A stretch of 64,000 nt of DNA from contig JAQOTA010000058.1 of the NCBI GenBank assembly GCA_029532415.1, forward strand, positions 620,001 to 684,000, in the 5' to 3' direction. The stretch comes from Marasmius tenuissimus. Its lineage: Eukaryota > Basidiomycota > Agaricomycetes > Agaricales > Marasmiaceae. The translations under genes and the position numbers were made by a program. The number at the start of each line of letters is the position of its first letter. The stretch's first letter is position 1. Below are positions 10,736-21,948 of this stretch, one piece after another. The notes under the pieces are model-generated. The model was not told the DNA's origin and did no database searches. It was given only the letters and a program-made list of their open reading frames with translations.

Positions 10736-12182
10736 CTAATAGTAATCATCATCCCACGTCTCTGTAGAGATGGATCAGTCACTACAATACAATAAGAGTA
10801 AGGAGATTGTTGATCCACGTACCCTCAGTGATACTCCTCCAAGCGAAGTACAGGGCAACAACTGCTCCCGTCTCGAGCACGGTTGCTATGAAAGAGCCGT
10901 CAATCTTTGCGTTCGAGCCCTAAGAGATGCAAAGGAGTTAGTGCCAGCGGTCGGTAATAAGGATAGGGGAAGGAGGGAAGATCAGTTCCAAGAATTCTCT
11001 TCTGACTAGTGCCACTATAGGGAAAGCGGCTGGTGATCAGGTTGAAACGGCGTGTGTGGCAATCAATCACACCACACGCAGTACGTACGCGCATCACCCA
11101 AACAATTTAAGCAGCAACAATAAGCCGACAGCCTTCTGCTACGCACAGGTTGTGTCACGCCGAACAGCAACGACTGCGCACCGGGTGTGATACTGGGATT
11201 GCGGGAAGAATACTCACCGAGCAGACAACTCGCCCAAGCAGGAACCACGCAAGCTGGCTCAGGACGAACAATGCGGCTGCCATAACATAATAGACCATTG
11301 GTTTGACCTCCCTCAGGACAGCGAGGACGATGTAGGTCATCAGGCCAAAGTATATAAGCGCGGCTCTGGAGATAAAGTTAGAGAAGCTAATGGGAGTGAG
11401 AAAGACAGGGGACGTACGCGCCAGGCCAGATACTGGTTAGTACGAACAGCGGGACACTATGTAAGTCTTGACGATTCGTTGCTGGCCTGCCAATGGTGTC
11501 CGTCACACCGAGGCCGACGTCGAAGGAGATGTACGTTGTGGCAGCGAAGAAAGCGATAGCGAATATCGAAAACGGCTAATGGAGCATCAGACAGAGAACA
11601 GTTGGACAATTTTAGGCTACACTTGCAAGCATCGAGGAGATAGTGCCATCTTCGACGAATTGAGTCGCTACGAGGGCGTTGGACAACAAGCTCCAGAATA
11701 AAGTCGCAACGAGACCCGCGTGGATGGCCGTGAGAGCGACTAAGGCGGTCGATCCTTGTTCAAGGAGTGAACCGTTGGTGAGCAGTTGGAAAGGTAGTGT
11801 GAGCAGGTAAATTATGAGGAAGGTGCGGAATTCCACTCGTCCTGCAAGACCAGTCTTCTTTGAGAATCGGAATGAAGGAAAAGATAGTTCCTCACGCACC
11901 TACTGCAGCCTTTCTCCTCTCGACCAAGACGACCAACCCAATGACCAGGAAAATGCTCAGGCCACAAGCGATAATGTTGGCTATGTTACCCAAGCTTCCA
12001 TCCTGGCCCGCTCTTTCGATCCCACAATCAGGATTTATACCAACTGGGGCCGTTGTAGGATTACTGGAGTTACCAGTAAGGAGAGATTTGTCAAGACGTT
12101 GTAGTTGACGATAGAACAAATTACACCAAGTGTACGAGGGCGTATGTGAGCACAGAGGTTGGAAATCGCCAAATCGCGTCAT
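10736..12182 (-). CDS. CHS7: Chitin synthase export chaperone
   Basis: The first exon starts MTRFGDFQPLCSHTPSYTWCNLFYR, the hallmark Cys-containing N-terminus of Chs7. Further exons give LGNIANIIACGLSIFLVIGLVVL, VEFRTFLIIYLLTLPFQLL, EQGSTALVALTAIHAGLVATLFW, MTYIVLAVLREVKPMVYYV and IDGSFIATVLETGAVVALYFAW, making the family's seven or so helices. The last small exon reads ETWDDDYY-stop (stop 10736-10738). Chs7 sits in the endoplasmic reticulum and is needed for chitin synthase (Chs3 type) to fold and leave it. The neighbouring beta-glucanase also acts on the cell wall, though nothing shows co-regulation. The family assignment is firm. Confidence 0.93.
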
Positions 12183-12562
12183 CTAGACGGCGGTAAGGCA
12201 AGCTAGAGACGATGAAAAGGTGCAGCACTGAGCAGCGACGAACAGCGGAGAGCAGGGGCAGAAATGAAAAGAGTATGGGAAAATATCGTTGTCATTTCGA
12301 CCTTGGTCGCTAGTTTACGTAACAACCGATCCTGTGGATACCGTGCGACGGCTGTACTTGACGTTCTTGGAAGAATGTCAATAAAGCGGGCGACAAGGTA
12401 TATGCGGTCGATGACGGGAGGAGCATCGAGGACTCGGTCTGCAGAAAAAGATCCCTGCGTATGTGGCAACAGAGGCAGTTTCAAGTGGTTCAACAGGTGA
12501 TTTAGATATAATCAGTGTAATATACACAGGCCGCGCCAGAGAAGCCAATATATGGTGGCTTT
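12183..12562. promoter_or_regulatory. CHS7 promoter and oxygenase 3' flank
   Basis: About 380 bases between two genes on the minus strand. No coding sequence or clear TATA box was recognised. Confidence 0.35.
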
Positions 12563-13490
12563 TCACTGAGAGAACATGAGGTCTGAACGGAGGACGTACT
12601 TGATACCCTTCAACACCTTAGAACCTTCGTGAAGCATACAGTGCTGCCCATGGCTATGCAAGCAATTGTCAAGTAGGATTCAATGCGCCATAGACCAACG
12701 CACCGATGAAGTAAGGCAGTCCCTCTGGTCAAAGGAGCGGTGATCGTATCATTTGGTTTCTGTTTCTCAGTCTTGTAGAACAACGTCTGTTGAGTCGTCG
12801 TGAGGATGGTTGTGAAGATAATAACTCAATCTTGTACGCACCTCCCCGCCTTCCACCCCATCCTCAACGCCACTCAGATAAACAAGGATCGTCCACTCAG
12901 ATCTGTACCCAGTGGCAGAATCAACGACGGAATCATCGTAATGGGCTCTAATGGGCCGAGTGTTTCAGGATCTTGAAACCAGTGTCAATATTGTAGGAAA
13001 CAAGTCTCACCCAAAATGTTGGGACGGTGTATACTTGTACAGCCGAATATTAGGATTGCAAGCGACAGGACGACGGCGTATGCCATTACCAGTGTCTAGT
13101 TGAGGTAAATGTGGGAGCAAGAGCGAGAATAGCTTCTCTGCAAAGGTAGGAGACTGTACGCTGAAGCGATCTAATCAAATGCATTTATTGCTGGTATGGA
13201 GTCATGTTGGGAGGTTGGGGAAACCCACAGTTAACCCGTTCGGCCTCTCCCCGTTTCTTGGGGGGTGTCAGTTCTAGAGGAAGCATTTCAATCATTTTGA
13301 TGAATGCTTGACACTCCAATGCATTCAAGAAGTTATCGAGGAGAATGATCTGGTCTGTGAGGATGACATGGGATGGAATGGCGACCTTAGGACCGATATG
13401 AGGGAATGTTGGAGTCGACTGAGTGGCCTGAGGTTTTCTTGCGGTATCATTCGATGCCTGTTGTTTGCCACTGCCGGCCTTCTTCGCCAT
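12563..13490 (-). CDS. 2-oxoglutarate/Fe(II)-dependent oxygenase
   Basis: Spliced exons read PTFPHIGPKVAIPSHVILTD, then LPLELTPPKKRGEAERVNYRFSV, CNPNIRLYKYTPSQHFGPHYDDS, YRSEWTILVYLSGVEDGVEGGE, TLFYKTEKQKPNDTITAPL and HGQHCMLHEGSKVLKGIKYVLRSD. The iron ligands His-x-Asp (PHYDD) and the distal His (MLHEG) are present, as is a basic residue for 2-oxoglutarate. This is the prolyl-4-hydroxylase-like (P4Hc) fold. The substrate is unknown. I chose MAKKAGSGKQQ (13490) as the start because this basic N-terminus looks typical; an in-frame ATG lies upstream at 13568. The stop is at 12563-12565 after LMFSQ. Confidence 0.8.
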
Positions 13491-13929
13491 CGTGAAGGCT
13501 TGAAGTTGGATTCGAGGATGGTGGTTCCAGTGAGTCCTGCGCGCTGACGCGGGCGTTTGTGAACTCATTCAAGCGCCCTCTCAGGCGCTCATCTAAAGAA
13601 CCAATGTTAACCACGCCTGAAACGACTTTTTCCTGGGGTTCACGCGCACATTCAATGATCATGTAGTCAAGCTCAATTACTAACGCCAGAGGATCACACG
13701 CGCCTTGCAGGAAGTTTACTGCATATTCGCGTCCTAATCAATGACTCGCTAGCCTTAGGAGTGCGTATGACAGCTGTGGTCATCCTCAACATATAGGCTG
13801 GCCGTTCATGAACGGTAAAATACCACCTCAGCTATTGAGGGGAGGCCATACGCCTGCAAGGGTAGAAAGAGGTCTAGATCTAGGATGAGTAGACAAGAGT
13901 CGGAACCAACTGCTACCTACTTTATTAAA
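13491..13929. other. Intergenic between the oxygenase and RRP3
   Basis: Around 360-440 bases, depending on the oxygenase start. Nothing beyond the oxygenase promoter and the RRP3 3' end is supported. Confidence 0.35.
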
Positions 13930-15468
13930 TCATGACTTGTACCGCTTCTTCTTCAATGGCACGCCCGCTTCCATCATATCGTCATCTCTGTCTGCATCAT
14001 CCTTGGTCTTCCCCCCGGTTCCCCGCTTTCGTTTACTATTGCTTCCAGCTTCCTTCAACTCAATAGTAGCCAGCCTACCTGCTTCAGCTACTCTTTCTTT
14101 GAGTAGTGCCACCTCCTCGGGATCTGTAGACCAAAGGTCCATTTTCTTCCCGATGACTTTCTCGATGCGTTGTATGAGTTCGACGTCGTACTGTGTAACG
14201 AAAGTGATGGATTTTCCTGCCCGCCCTGCACGCGCTGTTCGACCCACACGATGGATGTAGTCTTTTGAATGTGTTGGAATGTCGAAATTGATCACTATAT
14301 CGACCGAAGGTATGTCCAAACCTCTAAAAGACTGTAAATACAGAGCGAAAGGACGAAAGTGACAGAGGTGGACTAACCGACTGGCGACGTCCGTGGCGAC
14401 AAGGATTTTCCGTCCGCCACTCTTGAACTTTGAGAGAGCTCCAAGTCTTTGACTCTGACTTAGTTGTCCGTGAAGAGGTACCGCCTGGAATCCGAGGGTG
14501 CGGAGGATGATGGATAACCTGTCTGCGAATGAGCCACAATACCGCACTTTTAGACACATCAGAACGAACCGTGCGGCATCATGTACCGTTCTGGTGAAGA
14601 TGATCATCGAGTTCTGCGCAAGCGAGTTCGCGAGGTAGATCAAGTATGCATCCTTGTCTTTCAGAGGCATCAATAGGTAGTATTGGAGGAGCGTTGACAC
14701 AGTTTGATATCTAGGTCCAATGTTAGCTCAACCATCGACAGAAGTGTCTATCCTCACTTTGTCGAGACTTCTACCCTCACAGGATCTGAGAGACTGGCCC
14801 GTTGTAATTTAGCAACCTTCGTAGTCATCGTTGCTGAGAAAAGGTATGTCGAGCGCTCCGTGGGTATGGCCTTCAATATCTTGTCTATGACGGGACCAAA
14901 GTCCATGTCAAGAAGACGGTCTGCTTCATCGAGAACCTGACACAGAAGTCAGCGACAAGGAGGAGATACCTGAGTTGGGACATACCAGATACTTCAAGCT
15001 CCGCAAATTAAATCCCTTCGTATTTTCGAGATGATCGTTAAGTCGCCCCGGAGTAGCAACGATGATATGAGGCCTCTTCGCGAGGGCGACAGCTTGAGCT
15101 GTCATCTCCATTCCACCAACAATGACGGCACATCGAACGCCCATCGCCGCACCGAGAGCTTCGAACTGGTTGGATATCTGGTAAGCCAATTCACGGGTGG
15201 GTGCAAGCACACAGGCGAATAGGCCTTTCGGTTCGTCCCATAATTTTTGAAGGATGGGCAGTGCGAACGCTGCTGTTTTGCCTGAACCAGTCGCAGCTAC
15301 CCCAATTATATCCCGACCTTGAAGAGCATAAGGAATGGCATCGACCTGAATTTCAGTTGGTGTGGTGAATCTGAGTTGTTCGAGCGCTTCGAGGAGAGGT
15401 TCTATCAGACCCAGGGAGCGAAATGACATTGGCTGAGAGCTGGTACTTGCTTCCTCCGGGGATGGCAT
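13930..15468 (-). CDS. RRP3: DEAD-box RNA helicase for 18S rRNA processing
   Basis: The protein starts [21 protein letters not shown] and has every DEAD-box motif in order. These are the Q motif (FTTPTEIQ), motif I ATGSGKT, Ia PTRELAYQ, Ib TPGR, motif II in [13 protein letters not shown], motif III in LFSATM, then [20 protein letters not shown] and [13 protein letters not shown]. The [19 protein letters not shown] stretch and overall length (about 450 residues) match Rrp3/DDX47 rather than other subfamilies. Rrp3 acts in the nucleolus in the small-subunit processome. The lysine/arginine-rich tail ([17 protein letters not shown]) suits nuclear import. It shares a promoter of about 150 bases with RPT3. 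Confidence 0.92.
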
Positions 15469-15622
15469 TGGATTCGGGATTGTGGTAAAGACCCAAAATT
15501 TTGAGCGATTACCTAATTACAGGATGGGAAAGGTTTTCTCACGATCCTGGACGCGTCACCTACGCGCGGCTCCCCTTCACTTTCTAGATACCTCCCTTTC
15601 ACTAGACTAGACTCGCTTGGAA
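15469..15622. promoter_or_regulatory. Shared divergent promoter RRP3/RPT3
   Basis: Only 154 bases separate the two start codons. An ACGCGT hexamer lies in the middle, near 15551. No copy of the yeast proteasome element GGTGGCAAA was seen. Confidence 0.5.
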
Positions 15623-17223
15623 ATGGATGAAATAGGGATCGAGATACAGAAACACGTATGTTATCACTCTCAGATATTGCGGCTTGCATTCACAACTTCT
15701 TACAGGAACCGACTTTCGAGTCTGTTGTTACAGAGAAGACAGCTCTGTTCCAAGAATTACAGGAGGAGGACCTGTACACAAAATACAAGAAACTCTCTCG
15801 ACATCTCGAGCTACTAGAGATTCAGGAAAGCTATATCAAGGACGAGCAGGCCAACCTGAAGCGTGAATTAATACGGGCTCAAGAGGAGGTCAAACGAATT
15901 CAATCCGTACCGCTGGTCATCGGGCAATTCCTTGAGGCCATAGATCAGCATACCGGGATTGTAGGGTCAACAACAGGCTCCAACTATGTTGTGCGAATCC
16001 TTTCCACCCTCGATCGCGAATTGCTGAAGCCCTCGTCTTCTGTCGCCCTCCACCGTCACTCCAACGCTCTTGTCGACATTCTTCCGCCAGAGGCAGATTC
16101 TTCAATCGCCATGCTAGGAAAGGAGGAGAAACCAGACGTCTCGTATCAGGATGTTGGTGGAATGGACTCTCAGAAGCAGGAGATTCGAGAGGCTGTTGAA
16201 CTTCCCTTGACGCACTTCGACCTTTACAAGAAGATTGGTATCGATCCGCCAAGGGGTGTGTTGCTGTATGGGCCTCCGGGTAGGTTTCCCCATTCTCCTC
16301 CGTACACTTGTGCTCATATATGTACAGGAACCGGGAAAACGATGCTTGTAAAGGCGGTTGCTCACCACACGACCGCGTCTTTCATCCGAGTTGTTGGAAG
16401 TGAATTCGTTCAGAAATACTTGGGTGAAGGTCCTCGAATGGTTCGGGATGTTTTCCGCTTAGCTCGGGAGAACTCTCCTGCGATTATCTTCATCGACGAA
16501 ATTGATGCCATCGCGACAAAACGTTTCGACGCACAAACCGGTGCTGACCGCGAGGTCCAGCGTATCTTACTCGAACTGCTGAACCAGATGGATGGATTCG
16601 ACCAGGGCAGCAACGTTAAGGTCAGTATTAGCTCTTTACGTCGTCGCATGTTTAACATGGTAGTGGCAGGTCATTATGGCGACCAACCGTGCGGACACGC
16701 TTGACCCTGCTTTGTTGCGGCCTGGAAGATTGGACAGGAAAATTGAATTCCCTCTTCCGTCACGACGAGAGAAACGTCTCATCTTCCAAACTGTCACCGG
16801 CAAGATGAACCTTGGACCTGATGTGGATTTGGAGGATTGTGGGTTCTCGTCTTGGGAAGTTCAGTGATCTGGGATATTGACTTCCAGCAGATGTTTCGCG
16901 ACCTGATCGACTATCATCCGCTGACATTGCATCCATAGTCCAAGCAGCTGGGCTCCAAGGTGAGAGATGGTAGACTTGTTTGATTATCTGAGTTTTGACC
17001 ACTCCTGTAGCTGTGAGGAAAAATCGTTACGTAATATTGCCAGTCGATTTTGAGGAAGCGTGGAAGGTGGGTATTTGCCATTGTTTGGCCTTTTCAGTCG
17101 CTTTTTTCTCAACCACCATCTATTCAGCAAACGGTGAAGAGGTCGGACGAGACCCACGAGTTTTGTATGTCGATCCTGCTGCATGAATTTCATCTACTCA
17201 CCTCTACTATCACAGACAGATAA
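15623..17223 (+). CDS. RPT3: 26S proteasome regulatory ATPase Rpt3
   Basis: Exon 1 (15623-15655) encodes [11 protein letters not shown] and joins exon 2 at 15706 (EPTFESVV) in phase 0. The N-terminal coiled coil ([21 protein letters not shown]) and the OB-fold segment are followed by the AAA core. The Walker A loop GPPGTGKT is split by an intron, Walker B is [14 protein letters not shown], and the second region of homology is [17 protein letters not shown]. The last tiny exon completes HEFYR-stop, a C-terminal hydrophobic-Tyr-X motif that docks into the 20S ring. Length and N-terminal sequence point to Rpt3 rather than the other five base ATPases. Confidence 0.95.
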
Positions 17224-17815
17224 TATCATTAAATTCCTCGCGTCATTACTTGGTATGTCATTTGCTTGACCTCTAATCCCCTCACCATCCTGACGATGGC
17301 AACCTATGCAGTCTTTCAATATATGTACCATCAACATCGCATACGAGGCGGAACGACCCTACTTTTCGAGTTCAACGCTCTGTTCACTTTGTCGTCTTTT
17401 TGCAATCTTCCACGAAGAGGCGTTCATTCTTATGAGCAATATCGTAATTCCCCTGCTATATACTTTCAGGTCCGAGCACTTCCTTCAAGGTCTCGACCTC
17501 GACGGTGGCCGGGAGACAAATGCTCGATTGTCCCTGCATCGGGCGCTGGTATCGGTATGTTCATTCTTGTTCCTTGATAACCTGATAATACAATTTTCTT
17601 TTCACCTCACCGAGTCGACGGTTTCTACTGCGTGAATACCGCTCCCCGACACTCTGAACAGCGTTCTGTCCTACACGTCTTGTTCTCATTTTATGGGAGC
17701 CAGAAAAATTCCTCTTCTCTAGTTGTTATTGTTTCTCACCCATCGTGGGGGAATTCAAAGAGGGAAACGGATACATGTCGTATAGACCTTCGCATCTTTC
17801 TAGTGATGAAATATA
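17224..17815. other. Convergent 3' flanks of RPT3 and PRO3
   Basis: About 590 bases between two gene ends. A frame of 109 codons on the plus strand (17306-17635) has no recognisable features. I see no gene. Confidence 0.4.
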
Positions 17816-19010
17816 CTACTTTCCTGGTTGTCCTAGCTCGCTCGCTCGTTCTGTAGCTATCTGGATTCCTCGGGCGATGGTCGACCTTACCCGTCCATCT
17901 TCGAGGGCGAGAAGCCCAGCAATGGTGCAACCACCGGGAGCTTTGAGAAGGAGAATCAGCGAGAGCCATTACACGACCAGAAGGAGATTTACTGGTCACT
18001 GCGTCCTTCAGTTGCGAAGGATGCGAACCGGATTGGAGCACCATTCGTGCGGCGCCCTGCAAGGCTGTCGGATGCAGTCAGCTATCGTCCTCGCCAGGGA
18101 GGTGTAAGGACGTACTTTGCGCGGCAAGTTCGAGTGCCTCTGGTCGTGGTAATCCCATCATCACACCACCATCAGCCATGGCCTCCAGGAAGATGCACGC
18201 GAACGCAGGGCCAGATCCAGAAAGTGCCGTACATGCGTCGAAATGTTTTTCATCCAAAAACCGACACCGGCCGATCGATGAAAATATTTTGAGAACAATT
18301 TCCCTGTCCAATTCCTCATTCGAAGACGGGGGGATCGTAGACACGACCGTCATTCCCTCGCGAATCTAGAAGACGTAAGTGCTTGATTGAAGTTGGGTAG
18401 AAAGCAAGGAGGTGCGTACCTTGCAGGGCGTGTTGGGCATCGCTCGGATAACCTTTGTAGTCGGATTGGCCCAGGAAGACAACTGCGAGATAGTGACTCC
18501 AGCTAGGATGCTGATGAGCAGTTTACCGTCTAGTGCTTCCTTCATTCCAGGTTCGTTTAGCACCACATGAGCTAGTTGCGGCTTGCAGCTTTTCGAAATT
18601 TACACTCCTGAGTTTGTGACCCTCATCTGTAAGTCGACCACGTACCAGAGGAGTACGACATCTGCCTGCTTTACGGCCTCTACGTTCCTGGAATATACCA
18701 CTTCGATTCTTTCGCCCATCGCACCCAATCCTCTAAGTGTCCCCAGGAGTTTTTTTGCGCTATCCTCCCGCTTCACGCAAGCGATAAAACGATTGGGGAT
18801 AGACGACTCAGTGTCTTCTGGTGTTAGCGTCCCTGGTGTATGAGACTCCCATTTTTCTCGTTGAAGGAGACGAGACTGTTGGCTCAAGCTCTCGATGACA
18901 CCAGACAAAACTGCGACCCCCATAGTTCCACATCCTAGGACACAAGAGGTCAGCTATAGACAAGTCGTCGTGTCGTGTTCGATACCTAGAACACAGAGAG
19001 TGTAACCCAT
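17816..19010 (-). CDS. PRO3: Pyrroline-5-carboxylate reductase
   Basis: Exon 1 encodes MGYTLCVLG, and splicing restores the dinucleotide-binding loop GCGTMG. Later exons give [46 protein letters not shown], then [21 protein letters not shown] and [20 protein letters not shown], all standard P5CR signatures. The enzyme makes proline from pyrroline-5-carboxylate with NADPH, the last step of proline synthesis. The middle has an insert ([24 protein letters not shown]) relative to the compact bacterial form. The stop is at 17816-17818 after GQPGK. Its start lies 81 bases from that of ALG13. Confidence 0.93.
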
Positions 19011-19091
19011 GGTGATGGAGGGTGAGAAGGATTTCCAAAATTTCAATTGACATAAATTTCGCGATTTACATACCATTCGATTGATCGAGTC
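19011..19091. promoter_or_regulatory. 81-base divergent promoter PRO3/ALG13
   Basis: The two start codons are only 81 bases apart, so leaders and control sites for both genes must be very compact or overlap. No TATA box is evident. Confidence 0.5.
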
Positions 19092-19712
19092 ATGCGTGCG
19101 TTTGTCACTGTAGGCTCGACACGCTTTGACACTTTGGTGGCCTGTGTGTTTACTCCCTCTGTCCTCTCCAGTCTTCGCGATAAAGGATACAAAGAGATTG
19201 TAATCCAATGCGGCAATTCGAATTTTGAGCTAGCCGGCCTGTTGAACGAAAGCGATAGGTTCTCGTCAGAGAGTTGTGGGATTCAAATCGAGTGCTGGCG
19301 GTACAAGCCGACCTTGAGCGAGGAATTTGAGCAAGCGGACCTGGTCATCAGCCATGCAGGTATGGTTCCACGCTCATTTAGGTGAAGGAGAGACCGTTGA
19401 CGTGCTACTAGGCTCTGGTACTATCCTTGATGTACTTCGGCTCGGTAAACCTCTCATAGTAGTCCCAAACTCGACTCTTCTCGACAATCACCAGCAAGAG
19501 CTAGCAGCAGCCTTGGAAGAGATGAATCATCTCAGGATTTCGAGAATATCGTGCGTGCTCATGCTTGCCGCAAGCGTAGTGATACTCAATGATGATGCAG
19601 GGATCTGGCGAAGACCATTGAGCAATTCGACCCCCAATCTCTAGCCAGTTTCCCTCCTTTTGATGGCTCTAAATTTCGCGATATATTGGACGAAGAAATG
19701 GGATTTAGTTGA
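19092..19712 (+). CDS. ALG13: UDP-GlcNAc transferase catalytic subunit Alg13
   Basis: Three exons (19092-19359, 19412-19550, 19601-19712) give about 172 residues. The protein starts [16 protein letters not shown] and contains [29 protein letters not shown], the UDP-sugar binding signature, then DNHQQELA. It ends [12 protein letters not shown]. Alg13 pairs with membrane-bound Alg14 on the cytosolic face of the ER to add the second GlcNAc to the dolichol-linked glycan used for N-glycosylation. The HAG-SGT junction is rebuilt across intron 1, which supports the exon model. Confidence 0.93.
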
Positions 19713-19841
19713 TGGACAACGGTATCCAAAAGGTTGATGTGGGTTGTGTACATTTTTGAATTCATTTCACTTCCGCCCCCATCATCTCCGAACCTTCAGT
19801 CCAAATCGTTAAACAATACACGAACAACAACACTCGAATAC

Positions 19842-20780
19842 ATGAAAAACGTAACTGTAACCTCTCTGTCAGGCGACCCTCAAGATTACGAAGATACTCA
19901 TGTCCATGCTGTCTACGAACAAATCGCGTCTCATTTCTCCTCCACCCGCTACAAGGTAGATTTCTTACCATTTTACCATTTTCTCTGGTTTGATCTAGTT
20001 TGGTAGCCTTGGCCTATTATCGCGAAATTCCTGTCCGATATCCCCAGCGGCTGGGTAGGATTTGATTCGGGCACTGGGAACGGAAAATATCTACCACTTC
20101 CTCTTGACTCTCCTGGCAAAATTTGGACGATCGGACTGGATAGAAGTCGCAACCTACTCGACATTGCCCGAAAAGTAGGTGGGGATAACGCCGTTCGTGA
20201 AGTCATCTGCGGCGATGTGCTACACAATCCATGGCGAAAACACGTCTTCGTGGGTCGCCCTCTCCCATATAAGTGGCACGACGCTAGACTAAGCTCCAGG
20301 ACTATGCGATATCTATCGCGACAATACACCATCTTGCAACGCCTGAGCGAAGAAAAAAAGCTGTCCAGGTGAACCGTGCCATGTCGGTTCCCGCAGAAAT
20401 AACTGACAGCGATACAGCGTCTGTTGCAAGCAGTCTCCACGACCCATGGTCGCATTTTGATCTATGTATGGGCGACGGAGCAGGATGAACTCTCAAAGAG
20501 GGAGATACCTACTTCTGATTTGGCATCAGGCTCGGACGTTTTCGTCCCATGGGTTATGGCTGGGAAGCCGGAAGCGCAGGACCAAGTTCTCAACCGCTAC
20601 TACCATATGTTCGCTGCAGGGGAACTAGAAGCACTAGTCGCCGAGGCAGCTCAGCAGACCGGGCTTCCAGTCGGCCCAGCAAGCACGGAAAGTGGAAGAA
20701 AGGGAGTTGAGGTGCTGCAAAGCGGCTGGGAGAGGTCCAATCATTACATTGAGCTCAGACGTTGGGAGGTACAAAGCTAA
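19842..20780 (+). CDS. TRM9: tRNA wobble-uridine carboxymethyl methyltransferase
   Basis: Exons join as DTHVHAVYEQIASHFSSTRYK, PWPIIAKFLSDIPSG, then the SAM-binding motif GFDSGTGNGKYLPL. These are followed by LDRSRNLLDIA, the reconstructed DYAISIATIHHLATPERRK, VWATEQDE and the final HYIELRRWEVQS. The N-terminal block and ATIHH motif are diagnostic of Trm9/ALKBH8-type enzymes. With Trm112 these methylate cm5U at the wobble position of tRNA-Arg and tRNA-Glu. The ATG at 19842 follows the ALG13 stop by 129 bases. The C-terminal domain is somewhat reduced but otherwise typical. Confidence 0.9.
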
Positions 20781-20854
20781 CCCTCGATGCATTGAAATAC
20801 AAGCAACAGTGCGAAATCATTGAGTGTAACAGTAATACAAGGTAGATGAGTCCT

Positions 20855-21688
<834 letters not shown>

Positions 21689-21948
21689 GGTAAGTACATC
21701 CGTGCACCAAACCTTCAATCCATCCCATTCCACGACATCTGCTGGTAAATACCAACGTTCCGACGCGAAATTCGATGAAGCATAGCGTTACACACCTCCT
21801 CGTTGCCTGTTTTTGAATGGGGTATTGTGCTCGTCGACAACGACAACGACGACAGCGAAGGAGGTTGTTAGGATCGGAGGGCGATAGCGCCCGCTACAAA
21901 CAAAGGGATAACCGATCACCGTGCCTTGAATTGTCTAAGCGCCGCGGG

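Noticed and set aside
13491..13568. Upstream ATG for the 2OG oxygenase
   Set aside because: It adds 26 residues without features; kept only as an alternative start.
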